Assembly (NCBI GenBank): GCA_900239685.1
Contig: OENT01000240.1
Location: forward strand, 89,616 to 153,615
From: Rotaria macrura
Lineage: Eukaryota; Rotifera; Eurotatoria; Philodinida; Philodinidae
Length of the DNA: 64,000 nucleotides
Reading direction: 5' to 3'
The first letter of the stretch is position 1, and each line of letters begins with the position of its first letter. The position numbers and the translations under genes are program-made. This document shows positions 31,189-43,300 of the stretch, piece by piece. The notes under the pieces are model-generated. The model was not told the DNA's origin and did no database searches. It saw nothing but the letters and a program-made list of their open reading frames with translations.

Positions 31189-34100
31189 ACCATATACATT
31201 TGATTATAACAATAGAACGAAAGGAACACAACAAAATAAAGTTGAATAATAATAAAATAGGAGACTATAATTTAACAACAGAAGAATGGTTAATTAGAAC
31301 AAAACACAAGGACATTCTAGCCGAATAAAACAAGTTTGATGTTCGTTTTGTTTTATATGGTATATATTGATCTATTCATGTGTAATGATAGAAGGTAATC
31401 TATCACGTTGTGCATACACTTCTTCTCTTTGCGATGTTAATACATTACCTGTTCTTTCGTCAAGGACAGAACCGTGAGTATTATCATATGTTCTCAGAGA
31501 AAATACGAAAACGACTAAATGAATATAGTTCGTAACGAATGCCGAAAATAAACACTTCTATTTTTACCTACTTCTTGTAACAATGAACGAGTTCATCATT
31601 TGGTGTGAAAAACAAAACAATATATATGTATTTCCTTCAGAAAATAAGATTATAAATCAGTAAGTCGAACGGAAACATACAGAGATAAAACAAAGTCTGG
31701 TTTCAAAACTGAACTCTAAATGCAAGATGATGGAATTAGTTCATCAGTAGTTTTAGTTCTGAGGATTAAAATCATTCTTAGTTGAATTGCACAAAACGAA
31801 GAAAAAGAATGACAAATACTGACTCGATTAAATATAAATGTTTCTTGATGAATTTATTTGATTTATGTCGGATATGTGTCGATAAATACGGTTGAATAGG
31901 AATTTGTTCTACGTAGTATAATGAGATAAATCTGATTTTATTATTTTCTTCTGTTTTTTGTTTATAGAGTGTGGCGATCATAGTGTCGTGTAACATACGT
32001 TTTGAAAGATTAATATCAAGAATGACTCATCATAATATAGTTGTATGATGATATGAGTGTTGTATAAGATGCACATCAATTGTTAAGAAGTCATACATGG
32101 AAAAGGCAGAAACAAAAACAATGGTCGAAAGATGAAAATGTCGAAAAATTTGATGCTGATGAATGTAGGTAATCTTTTTATTAGGTTGTATCTTCATAAT
32201 GAAGAATATTAATTCAAACATGTGTTATCAAAAATTAATGTTAATGCTCGAGATCGGGTCGAAAACAACATCATCCAATGCAATGCAACATGGCATAAAT
32301 ATTTCAAAATAATGTTGTAATTAAAAATAATGAAATTGATCTTAATGTATTATTGGCTACTTAACCGTAAAAAAGCAAAAACAATAAATACATCTCGATG
32401 CCTAATATTTAGCGTAACGTATTTGTTATTTTTTCTATTCCATACAAATCTTACATATGTCTTGATCGAGTTTGACATTACGTCTGAAAATGTTTTAACC
32501 TGATGTTTTGTAGCCACAAAAGATTCTTCAGTCGACGTTGGAAGCCAATAATTTTGATCGGCTGAATTCCATTCTAGGTTCGTAAATGTTTTATCGATCA
32601 GTTTCGAGCTAAAGAATTGTTAATCACTTGGATAGAGACATTCTTGAACTAGATGAGCTCTCCTTATCATTAATTTAAAAACAAGATATTTTTCTTCTAA
32701 ACATCGACAAAATTATTTACATCTAGATAAATAAAATTAACTATATGCAAACACTGTTGAAATTTTTTATTTCAACTTTTCTTAGCTCAGTCTTTTCGAA
32801 GAATGAAGTTTAAAATAAGAACAAACAAGCACGAGACTGAACGTTATATTGAAAGTTGAGTGGGAAAAATTCAATGCAATGTAGTGCGATCGCTTTTTGA
32901 TCACTGGCGTGAATATTGTTTCGATGAAATTCTAACATTGGCGAACGTAGAACTTAACAATTTAATAGAACATCGTAGTTTAAAAGAATTGCTTTTATCA
33001 AAATATAGACCATAGTGGGAACATGCATGTTCAGATTACTAAATCTATTTTTAGAAAATCGAAGAAAAATTGATAGTCTTACTATGAGTTGTTCTCATTT
33101 ATTTTCACTGGTTGCATAGTTTCTATAATTATTTTACTACTTCAGAAATACAAGTTATACTATATATTTATTTTGACAGCAGCTGTACTCTACGCATCAC
33201 ACATTTTACTAGCAAACATACAACTATCTCTGATATTTACTGTATTTATCTTATTTCATCGGTAGCTCACATGCAAATGCACAGATACTTTTGGAAAGAG
33301 AACGAATAATGACAATAATGAAAAGAACGGCTCTCTATGGTAATCTTGCACAACCGTGATCAATGGATAAGATATACTCTCATCAAAGCGCTGGCAGATG
33401 ATTCAGTGAAGAATAAAAAATCACCTGCCTATCGACAATAGATACGATGAGAAGAAGAAAATGCATTGTTGTTTTGGTACGTAGAGGCACTTGTAGTGTA
33501 TATTAATGTCTTCATCATTGCGTGTGTTACTCAGTCAAACAAGAAACTTGATAGAAGTTGCGTTAGTCGTTTAGTTATTTTTCCAATCGGTGAATCTTAT
33601 GCATCTACACGCAAATTATCTGCAATATCAGTAATTATTGTACATCAATGCAAGAAACTATTGATGCACAAAATGAACTTCAATTTGACAAAACCATGTA
33701 TACAACTATAATTCTTTCGAACTTAAGACAAAATATGCTAGATCTTGCCTAATTTTAATCTTGCGAAAATTTACAAGCAACAATCCTATGAGTCCATGCA
33801 AAAGTTAATTATATCTCTTTGGTACAGTATTTATTTATTTTTCTTTTGAATGAGAAAGTATATCAATATATATGTATTCAAAAATCTTAGACATTCTATT
33901 CAATTCTTCATATTTATAAATATTCACATACACGTGGACGTACTACTTATTACACTATTTTCACATTCTTTAACCTTGCTTGCATGTCTATCGTAAAAAG
34001 ATAGTTGAATGGCAAACGAAATTATTAATGTGATGTGAAGCACAGCATGTATGTACTCCTTCGCTGCTTTACTCACTTTCTTTCGTTCGTTCTAACTTTA

Positions 34101-35971
34101 CATTTTGGTTTTGCGTACGCATCACATAATATCATTTTTATGACGCGGTGTTCTCGAAAACTAAATATACGAAAATAGTCGTACCAACATAAGATTTAAG
34201 TATCAAAACCGAACCGATACCTTTTTATCAACATTTACTCTGCCCTGCTCCATCCATCCACAGAGGGTGTTCAAGAATGACGATATTGAATGACGCTTGC
34301 GTTCTCTTCAGTTTGATATAATTTAAACTTTGAGAAGGGGTACAGTTGATGGTGCATTAATGTTAGATTAAGTAGTTGACGAGAATAGTCTGCCTCTGCA
34401 TAGAAAGCCATGTGAGAATACTTTCGATTCCTAAGAGCTTTTAAAATGGATTTGTAGACAAAGTACTCTTTTTCTATTAATGCTGAAGAGAGTACATCGT
34501 ACCGCATATTGTAGTCGTATGAAGATCAAGCACCATCTAGTTAATGTTAGAATTTGATTTCTAGAACATAGTGTATTATGTCTGAATACGTGTTTATACA
34601 TGGTTGCTAGACACTGGTCGACTTTTTCCTTCTAGAGCTATCTTGCCAGATTAGACACCCGGTCACTCTTTGGGCTTAGTCTGATAACTGTAGGGGTTTA
34701 CATAATATAAGATAGAAAATTATGACAGATCCATTGCGTATTCTTATATTCTCACCACAGTCTCAATTCAAGTTTTTGTACTTCTAAATTCAGACAGTAA
34801 AGTAGAATTTCTTTCAAGAAAATAGAAAATCAGAAGATACACCTTTGGGGAACTAAGCAAATCTTTTCTATGAAAAGAAAAATACTTTGAACTGAGTTCT
34901 CTAATTTCGCCAGTGCTGTTCCATGACGTTAAAATTTCAAAAAAGAAAATATTTCAGTCTAACTACAGAAAACATTATCATTTTTGATGAAATCTATTTT
35001 TTCTCATGATCATGTATTAGATCATATTTATGGAGTTGAATTGGATAAATAGTCAGCTTGATTTCCGCTATGTATTTGTGTTCGATATTTATTGAGGTAC
35101 ACATCAGTTCAGTTATAAGTCTACGCGAAACTATAAACAAAAAGAAATGCGTTCAAAATAATCATCCATCATCAAGAAGAAACGTAGCCTATGAGCTCAC
35201 TTAAATTTTCAAAGTTTTATGCTACTATGAATCTTTGCAATTAATATGAAATTACTATAGAATAGATGAAAAAACTAGTTATCATTGATATGCCGAGTTT
35301 TATGAGTTTACAAATTATTTTTTAAGTGAAATTCACTTAGAATTGTTTACATCGACACATACAGCAGTTGTTTATCTGAATGGTACAATATTTAATGCTA
35401 GAAGTGATTATCAAAGTTTAAATTTAACGAATTTATCAGGATGTTTTCACAATTTAAAATATCGATTCAAATCAGTATCTGTCAATAAATGAAGAATTTG
35501 ACTAGACATAATGCAGCTCACTAATTTCGATATGACTTGATAACCTGCAAGCAGTGTTTTCAATAGGCATCTAAAACTGAATGTACGCGCTCACTCTACT
35601 GACATGGGTAGATTGTATACTTACACTTTGTTCGCATCAGCAAAGTATACTTTGCACACGTTGTGTTTGTGATTAAAGTGCAAAACAGTGTATATGATAA
35701 GAAGCAGATGTTCTGTACATTTTACTTCTCTTTAGTAAGCCTGCCATTTGAAACATGGCATGTCAGAACCCTGAAAACCATGAATTCAGATGTGCAGTTG
35801 TCTTTCTTACGTGCACACATGTTTTGTTTTGAAACTTTCATGTTTGATCATATAGCAATGAGCATTAAGCATAGCAGTGCAATACGCTTAGACGCAAAGC
35901 GACTCGTTGTTTACTCACCATCAATATGATTGTAGGAATTGTCAATTGCGGTATGAATGCGTTATCTTTTA

Positions 35972-36006
<35 letters not shown>
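31189..36006. other. Gene-poor AT-rich interval between the two repeat elements
   Basis: No gene recognised over 4.8 kb. The open frames (31778-31996, 32030-32221, 33112-33309, 33466-33711, 34271-34507, 35663-35929) are short, lack domain features and do not join to one another. It may contain decayed insertions. The right end is an AT microsatellite (35978-36006) against which the next element is inserted. Confidence 0.5.
35978..36006. repeat. AT dinucleotide repeat at the MITE left boundary
   Basis: A pure AT run of nearly 30 bp immediately left of the MITE. A shorter TATATAT continues on the right side, so the element appears to have landed inside an AT microsatellite, as expected for a TA-targeting transposase. 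Confidence 0.85.
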
Positions 36007-36011
<5 letters not shown>

Positions 36012-36424
36012 GGGGCAAAATTGGGATTCCAAGTTTGACCGAACAAAATTAGGATTTAGTTAGAGATAAATTCCAGATGGTTTACGCTTGGTTAATAATA
36101 AACATTTGACTATATCATTATAAATATTTTGTTTCATTACGCTCTTGTCTCTAAACTTTCGACCTAATAAATTGATATTCTGTTCCAGTTGTTGATAAAA
36201 ATGCAATATACTATTATCTGTTTCGACGGTTGCTCAATTCGATTGGGACATTGTTTTTATTAAATGATACTACTTAAATTTATGCTACATCCCGATAGAA
36301 AGAATTATTCTTTTTTTCCCATTCCACTTCACTTATAGTGAAACACGTGGTTGTTTGAATTTATCTCTAACTAAATCCTAATTTTTTCCGGTCAAAATTG
36401 GAATCCCAATTTTGCCCCCCAACA
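36007..36424. mobile_element. MITE, 418 bp, long terminal inverted repeats, TA-flanked
   Basis: The left terminus begins TGTTGGGGGCAAAATTGGGA and the right terminus is its inverse, ending CCCAATTTTGCCCCCCAACA. The inverted similarity extends about 65-70 bp inwards (AGGATTTAGTTAGAGATAAA on the left, its complement at about 36359-36378 on the right). Both ends abut TATATA, consistent with a TA target-site duplication of the Tc1/mariner type. The internal 280 bp carry no transposase. This is therefore a non-autonomous element, presumably mobilised by a transposase elsewhere in the genome. The two termini differ at only a few positions, suggesting a fairly recent insertion. Confidence 0.85.
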
Positions 36425-37248
36425 TATATATTGATTAGCCTATATGTCAAGTCGACTTCTAGCAATAAAAGTAACAGTAGATACATATTATTTCATTCTC
36501 CGAAACGAAATGTTTTTATGATCGTTAATAATGACATGTCAAAATTATTTACACATTGACAGGAACATACCGTACGATTAGATTTATTCATTATTTCTTC
36601 ATCTACCAACAAAGCCTTGAAATTTACTTATGAAGGATGAACAGCTCTCAACGTTAACAGCAACGTTAGGAGACATTTTCTAACTAGAATTGATTGAGCA
36701 GCATTTTAAGATTTCTTTTACTATGGTCGAACTTTCTTCTCTTTCCGTTCTGTTTTAGAACATATTTTGTAAGAAAAACAGAAATTTTATATTCAAAAGC
36801 TCGTTCATGATTTTTCTTATGTGAAGCAGATTTTTCTTCTTTTATTCGAACGGCATTCCAGGATGATGTTTCAGCAGAACAAAAAAAAACACTTGACTTT
36901 AAATTTGCCCAAAACATGTTCAATGAGTTTTTCATCAATTTATGTAACTCAATGATTGCCGTAGATTCAATTGAACTCAGAATAGAACATTATATGTGTT
37001 ACATTAGAATTTTTCGAATAAAAACTTGTCCACACATGAGGTTCTCACAGAAACACTTCTAGTTCAATTTTAAAGTGTATCTTTCAATCGATGAGCTCTT
37101 TATTCAAGTGACAGTTGAGGAACTAAATTTTTTGACATATAAATAAAGTTCCAGAAAAATATTTGAGACTTTTACTGTTTATGAATCTACCTGTAAATAG
37201 ACAATACACCGTTTTATTATGAAAACAATCATCTTGTTCATCTTTCAG
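36425..37248. other. Upstream region of the permease
   Basis: No exon recognised. A minus-strand open frame (36684-36938) has no recognisable features. The region ends in a splice-acceptor-like TTCATCTTTCAG at about 37237-37248, 16 bp before the permease ATG, so a 5' UTR intron is plausible. Confidence 0.45.
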
Positions 37249-37264
37249 ATTTTTTTTTCGAAAA

Positions 37265-38827
37265 ATGATCGAAGTTAGTGAAAAACAATTTGCTACTCAT
37301 CCCAACATCGTGCAAAATGACAAGTCCGACGAGGAACTTAAGCGCCTTCTAAAAACTCGGCATGTAACTATGATCGCCATCGGCGGTATTATTGGTCCTG
37401 GCCTACTCGTCGGCTCAGGTACGGCACTTGCCTACGCTGGCCCTGTAGGAGCTCTAATTGCGTTCGCTGCTACTGGATTGATCGTTTTCTTCGTTATGCA
37501 ATCACTCGGAGAAATCTCAACTGCAATCCCCGTAAGTGGTGCATTTACAGACTTTGCTGGTCGATTCTGTGACCCTGCACTTTCTTTTGCTCTCGGTTGG
37601 ATCTATTGGTACCTTTGGATCACAGTTCTTGCCAACGAATACAATGTTATATCGGTTGTGATTACTTATTGGACACAAGCTATGCCTCAATGGGCGTGGA
37701 TCATTATTTGGTGGTTCGCCTTTCTTGCAATTTCACTGGTCGGTGTTCTCATTTATGGCGAAATTGAATTCTGGCTCAGTTTGATCAAGATTTTTGTTAT
37801 TTTAGCGTATTTTGTTCTTGCCGTGCTAATTAATATTGGTGTTATTGGAGGTAAATATATTGGCACCCAATACTGGCGAAATCCAGGTGTATTTGCGGAT
37901 GGAATCAATGGTGTAGCTAAAGTATTTGTCATTGCTGGCACACTTTATGCTGGAGTCGAGATGGTTGGAGTTACAGCTGGTGAATGTCGATGTCCACAGG
38001 TGGCAGTTCCACGAGCCGTCAAACAAGTGTTCTTACGAATCTTAGTCTTCTATCTGGGCGTGGTATTCTTCATCGGTCTGTTGATACCTTACAATTCGAG
38101 TCGTCTACTATCTGCTTCATCTAAAGCAGCGGCATCACCTCTGACTATCTCTTTGGAAGACGCAGGCATTCAAACAGCTGCTCATATTATTAATGGACTT
38201 ATCGTTCTTTCTGTTGTATCAGCTGGCATATCGTCGATCTATGTTACATCAAGAACTATATTTTTTCTTGGAAAAACAGGACGAGCACCAAAATTTCTTG
38301 GGATCACAAATAAACATGGTGTACCATGGCCGGCGATTCTCTTTTGCAATTTCGCTGCTTGTATCTGCTTTGTTAATCTAGGTTCGGGTGGCGCTGGTGC
38401 TGCTTTTACATATTTAATTAATCTTTCGGGTGTCTCTACATTTATAGTCTGGGCTGCTATAGCACTCGTACACGTCCAATTCCGTCGTGGCTTGAAAGCA
38501 CAAGGTGTGAGCACGGATGAATTACCATTTAAAGCAGCGTGCTATCCATACGGCGCCTACTTTGCTCTTGGAGCTAACGTGTTCCTTATCTTCTTTCAAG
38601 GCTACACAAGTTTATTGCAACCATTTGATCTGGTTGCCTTCATCGTCTCCTACATTCTCATTCCTATTTTCTTTATACTTTTCTTTGGATATAAATTTTG
38701 GAAAAAAACACGATGGATTCAAGCATCAGAGATGGATATCTGGTCTGGCAGACGTGTTCTCTCTGATGAAACAATCAACCGGGGCACACAAACAATATGG
38801 TCACATATAAAAGCCATCTTTGTATGA
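37265..38827 (+). CDS. Fungal-type (YAT family) amino-acid permease, intronless
   Basis: A single uninterrupted frame of 520 aa encodes an APC-superfamily amino-acid:proton symporter for the plasma membrane, with about 12 hydrophobic segments. The first membrane segment has the family signature RHVTMIAIGGIIGPGLLVGS (about 32-51). It is followed by SGAFTDFAGRFCDPALSFAL, GWIYWYLWITVLANEY, AGECRCPQVAVPRA, and near the end YPYGAYFALGANVFLIFFQG and EMDIWSGRR. The arrangement, the hydrophilic N-terminus and the C-terminal DIWSGRR are typical of fungal general and basic amino-acid permeases (GAP1/LYP1 type), not of animal SLC7 or SLC36 carriers. The gene has no introns, unlike every other confidently recognised gene here, and is visibly less AT-rich. 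An AATAAA lies at 38928-38933, 100 bp after the stop. Substrate specificity cannot be told. Horizontal transfer from a fungus is the best explanation (inference). Confidence 0.92.
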   Translation: MIEVSEKQFATHPNIVQNDKSDEELKRLLKTRHVTMIAIGGIIGPGLLVGSGTALAYAGPVGALIAFAATGLIVFFVMQSLGEISTAIPVSGAFTDFAGRFCDPALSFALGWIYWYLWITVLANEYNVISVVITYWTQAMPQWAWIIIWWFAFLAISLVGVLIYGEIEFWLSLIKIFVILAYFVLAVLINIGVIGGKYIGTQYWRNPGVFADGINGVAKVFVIAGTLYAGVEMVGVTAGECRCPQVAVPRAVKQVFLRILVFYLGVVFFIGLLIPYNSSRLLSASSKAAASPLTISLEDAGIQTAAHIINGLIVLSVVSAGISSIYVTSRTIFFLGKTGRAPKFLGITNKHGVPWPAILFCNFAACICFVNLGSGGAGAAFTYLINLSGVSTFIVWAAIALVHVQFRRGLKAQGVSTDELPFKAACYPYGAYFALGANVFLIFFQGYTSLLQPFDLVAFIVSYILIPIFFILFFGYKFWKKTRWIQASEMDIWSGRRVLSDETINRGTQTIWSHIKAIFV

Positions 38828-38927
38828 TTTTCATGGTTATCTTTTGTTTTCTGCAGCATGACTCTTTTATAGGATAGAAACAATTGATGTTTGGATTGTA
38901 ATAGGTTTTTATAAATTAACTAAAATC

Positions 38928-38933
38928 AATAAA
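38928..38933 (+). promoter_or_regulatory. Polyadenylation signal of the permease gene
   Basis: A canonical AATAAA about 100 bp downstream of the permease stop codon. It suggests that the foreign-looking gene has normal eukaryotic 3' processing. Confidence 0.55.
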
Positions 38934-40302
38934 ACACAAGAATAGCATCTGTATTCACTAAAATTTATGTCAATAAGAAGGGTGTGAGAGTGGATGTGCA
39001 TGAAATGACAATAACACTTATAGTCTCATTAATCACAGTACGATTGTGTTTCACCATGCGGAAGTATAACAGTGTTGACATGAGTGCGATTGCGTGTGAT
39101 ACTGATTGAATGAGAAAAGTTTTTGATTGCTTTGTGAATGAGAACGTGAATATGAGCTCCATTAAATTAAATATTCAGATGTCAAGTAAAAGAAACACAC
39201 AGAAAAATTCATTAGATAATCAAAAATCCATAATGTAATTTATGTTCTGATTACCTAGGAGAATCGATTCCACTAATGAACCTCATCAAATCTGGCAGGA
39301 ATCCAATAAGTTTGCATGGGACTTTTACATTAATATCGATGAAATCATGTTAAAATACCAATGGATCCAACTATCAATGTCAGACTCAGTCCAATTTATT
39401 TCATCAGTAAATATCAGCAATGAATGAAGAAGTGTTGGATGAATAAAATAAATCGTCACAGTCAATTTATAGATGAGTATAAGAACAAAATTAAAACTAA
39501 TTTTTAAGACAAAACCATGCCAAAAGAAACAAAATGTTAAACAAATCCAAATTCAAGCAATGAAGAATCAATGAAAATCTATCGTATGAAAAATATGTTC
39601 ATACAGAGCGTAGACACAACAAAAGATTTGCATGAAATATAATAATAATATGATATATGATTCTTTTAATAGAAAAAAATTAATGATGCAAGCATCTACC
39701 ACAATCAAGTAAAGAAATTGGTCGAAGAAAATGATAACGATATTAATTTAGTATTACGTAATTCTATGCGCTTTTAATTGAAGTATTTTTATATGCAAAG
39801 TTAAAGAAGTAATAGACATTTCACCTGTTTTTTGAAGCATTCATCGGTACTTAATCTTTTTTTCTAATATCAACTCTATCAAGATTCATAATGTATAACA
39901 TTCTATACGGTGGCACAACAGCAAAATATGCAATGGAGAATAAATATATATTTATATATAGTTTGAATCAAGTGAATTAACAAATAGCATTCCGCTTTTT
40001 TAAAAATGATCTTAACAACAAGACAGAATTAATAGTAAAGTCCCACTGTAATTTAATTTTACATTCTCTTAAAATAATGGACAGATTTTCAAAGTGAAAT
40101 TCAATGACATCAACATTAGAATACTAGTTACTGATTTTACGGTAATAAAACCAATTTATTGTAATAATTAGGGAACTCTATTCATCGAGCAATTCAAGCA
40201 CATTTGAATATTTCAGTCGTTCGATTAGCTTCTGTTGTTATACAGACTTGTTTTTTTTCTTCATTTCTCTCAGCGCTACATATTAGATGATCATTTTTAA
40301 TC
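38934..40302. other. Intergenic region between permease and MASTL
   Basis: AT-rich, no exon recognised. The open frame at 38965-39162 (minus) looks like chance. Confidence 0.5.
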
Positions 40303-43300
40303 ATGGATAATATAGAAGTTATCTTTTATTCTCATGTCTTCACTATTTCTTTATTCGAGAGATGAAAGTATTCAATTCTCTAGCGATAGACCGAAGCGAC
40401 ATCTAAACAAAAACAAAGAAGAAAATATACTTGTTCTATGTATACGTATTGTATATGTATTTCGACATATTTCTTTCTTTATACTTATAGTTAGTTATCT
40501 GAAAAGAAAACGATTCGTAGCATTAACTCAAGTGAAATCAAACTATTTCTTTTTCTATTCATGAATCTTGAAATGAATAGATTACAAGTAATAGAAAGCA
40601 CAATACACGTTTTTAATTAGTAATATCGATTCTATATTTATTTTTGAAGTTACCAACAATTGCTGATTTTCATTTTCTGAAAACTATCAGTCGTGGTGGC
40701 TTTGGGTATGAATGCAAGTCATTCCAGTGGAAAAGAAATAATATGTTTCTAATTTTTGCATTAGACTAGTGTATCTTGCAACAAAGAAAAGTGATGAAAA
40801 TAAAGTAAAATACGCAATTAAAGTTATTAATAAGCAACATATACGTAAAAAGAATTTAATTGATCAAAGTAGTTTTTGTTTTAAATAGAAAATATACGTC
40901 TTTCTATCTATTTATATATATCTTATGTTTCTCGTAGTCCTTAACGAACGTGATGCATTAGCTACGATGCACAGTCAATTTGTAGTTCGTCTTTTTTATT
41001 CTTTACAAAATAAAGAAAATATTTATCTCATTATGGAATATATGATTGGTGGTGATTTAATGTCATATTTATGCATAAAACATGTTCTTGAGAAACACGA
41101 AGCACAATTTTATGTTGCCGAAATTGCTCTAGCACTGGATTATTTACATCGAAGAGATGTCATACATCGGTAAAAATAAACAAATGTGCTAAGAAAGAAT
41201 ATTGATTATTGTTTAAAAAAAAATAAAATCTTGATTCCTTTTTTTTCTTCAAAATAGTGATTTAAAACCGGATAATGTTTTGATATCAGCAACAGGACAT
41301 ATTAAATTAACTGATCTTGGATTATCGGAAATTCGAAATAGACGAAGTATGTTGAGACACTACTTTGTATAAAAGAAATAGGTTACAAGAACTTGCACTA
41401 TTCTGTAAAACGTAATGCGTATAATGAGGTATCATTCCTTCATGCAGATTTCTCTCGTCATTGTATTGAACTTGACATAATATTTCTATGCATGATATTT
41501 AACTAAATTGCCTATATAAAAAACAAAAGGAAATTATGAAATCCAAAAAACTAAGATACATATCAACAGTGGAGAACACGCCGATTGAAAAGTTTGCATC
41601 GAATCATTTATATTTGATCGTTCCTAGATATCATCGAAAGTGCCTGTAAGAACATTTCTTTACAAACGACGTATTTGATAATGATTAAGGATACATATAG
41701 GAAGAAAACAGAACACTGACTTCGTTTCATAGTTTTATTTAATATCTATAACTCTAGAAAGAAGAAATGCCGAGTTCTGAGAGTTCCATGATTATTCGCA
41801 TCCTTCGATCGATGGTTGGGGAAAAATATATTTTTCTGAAATAGCCATTTAAAATTTTCAAATACCTCAAACTCTTTATAGTCTGATTCTAAATGTAAAA
41901 CCATAGTATTGTCTTTTTTCCTATAAGAATATATATATATATATATATTCACAAAAAGTTACTCGTTTGATTTTAAACAGAATCAAGTCGAACGTTCCTA
42001 ATGCTTTTTCCAAAATACAATGACATTGAACTCTTGATACCGGTATCAAGGCGATGGAGAATATGTAACACAAATCTAAATGATAATTTTTCGTTCGATC
42101 ATTTCAAATTCTTCATAAAATATATCACACGGTAATGATTCATAGTTGAGTTGTACCAAGAAAGTAATCTAAATTAAAACTCGAAAAGGGCAGTTTTCAG
42201 ATCTAAGATGAAATAAAAGAAAATTTGTTTATAAGGCAATTATCGGCAACGGCACAATGCTGAGAGAAGAAAAATAAGATTTCATGTTTGTTAGATAATT
42301 AGCGCCAAAACATCTTGAGAACACGGGAAAATGCTCTTCTAAACTTCTAACTACTTCAGAAAAGATCGGAAGTTCAAGAAACAATGCTTAGTATTGTTCA
42401 AATCTTTGTTACCTTTTATAGATTGTTCTTATCAAAAAGACTACCGTAAGATCTTCTAGAATCCGATAAATATTGCGTTCGATTTTTGAGAGAAATTTAT
42501 TGACTACATATGTATATCGTGATGACTATTTACATTTGAGATACGTGTTCGATATTAAGAAATACGGACTCAATCACTAACTCACATAATTTGCATTGAT
42601 TAATGTAGATGAATTCTTTTATTTTTGGAAATCATTAATAATTCTTAAGTAAATTCTATAATGCGATTAGATGAAAATAAAATAATAGTACCCATGAAAA
42701 GATGTATGAGGCAAACTTCGATTCAAATGCATATGTGATGCCGATTTGCAAAGCAAGATGATGGAAATTTCCATCAATTTTTTTTTCTCTAATGTGGATG
42801 ATCAAAAATGATTTACGATTGAAATGATTTCTTTTTAGAAGTATCAGTTGCCGATGTTATTGGTACACCGTCTGTGTGCAGAGTGCGTACTGTTCGTACA
42901 CCTGGCCAAATTTTTTCCTTAACATCCGATTTCAGTTTTGTAAGAGATTCGTTTGTTGTTTTTTCGTTCGAAATGTATTATTTATTGATTTACATTGTTT
43001 AGTCTTCTAGTGAATCCGATACAGATTCTTGTCATGCATCAAGATCATCTCCATATATGATCGATTGTAGTTTACGTGCCTATCGAAAAAATTTACCTGA
43101 ATGTATTCCTGAAAATGAACCACTATCATTTGCTAGTGATGAGCCCGATGATCATGACGATGCCATCATAAATAATAACTCGGATCTTCTTTCTCTCGAA
43201 AGTCCTTATAGACACCTATCAAATATATCTCAAACAATCAAGCAACGACCACGTATTTATCCGAAAACGATATCACGATTACTTGCTTCATCGCCAGCTC

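Noticed and set aside
37753..38514. Minus-strand open frames over the permease
   Set aside because: Shadows of a strong 520-aa membrane protein on the plus strand.
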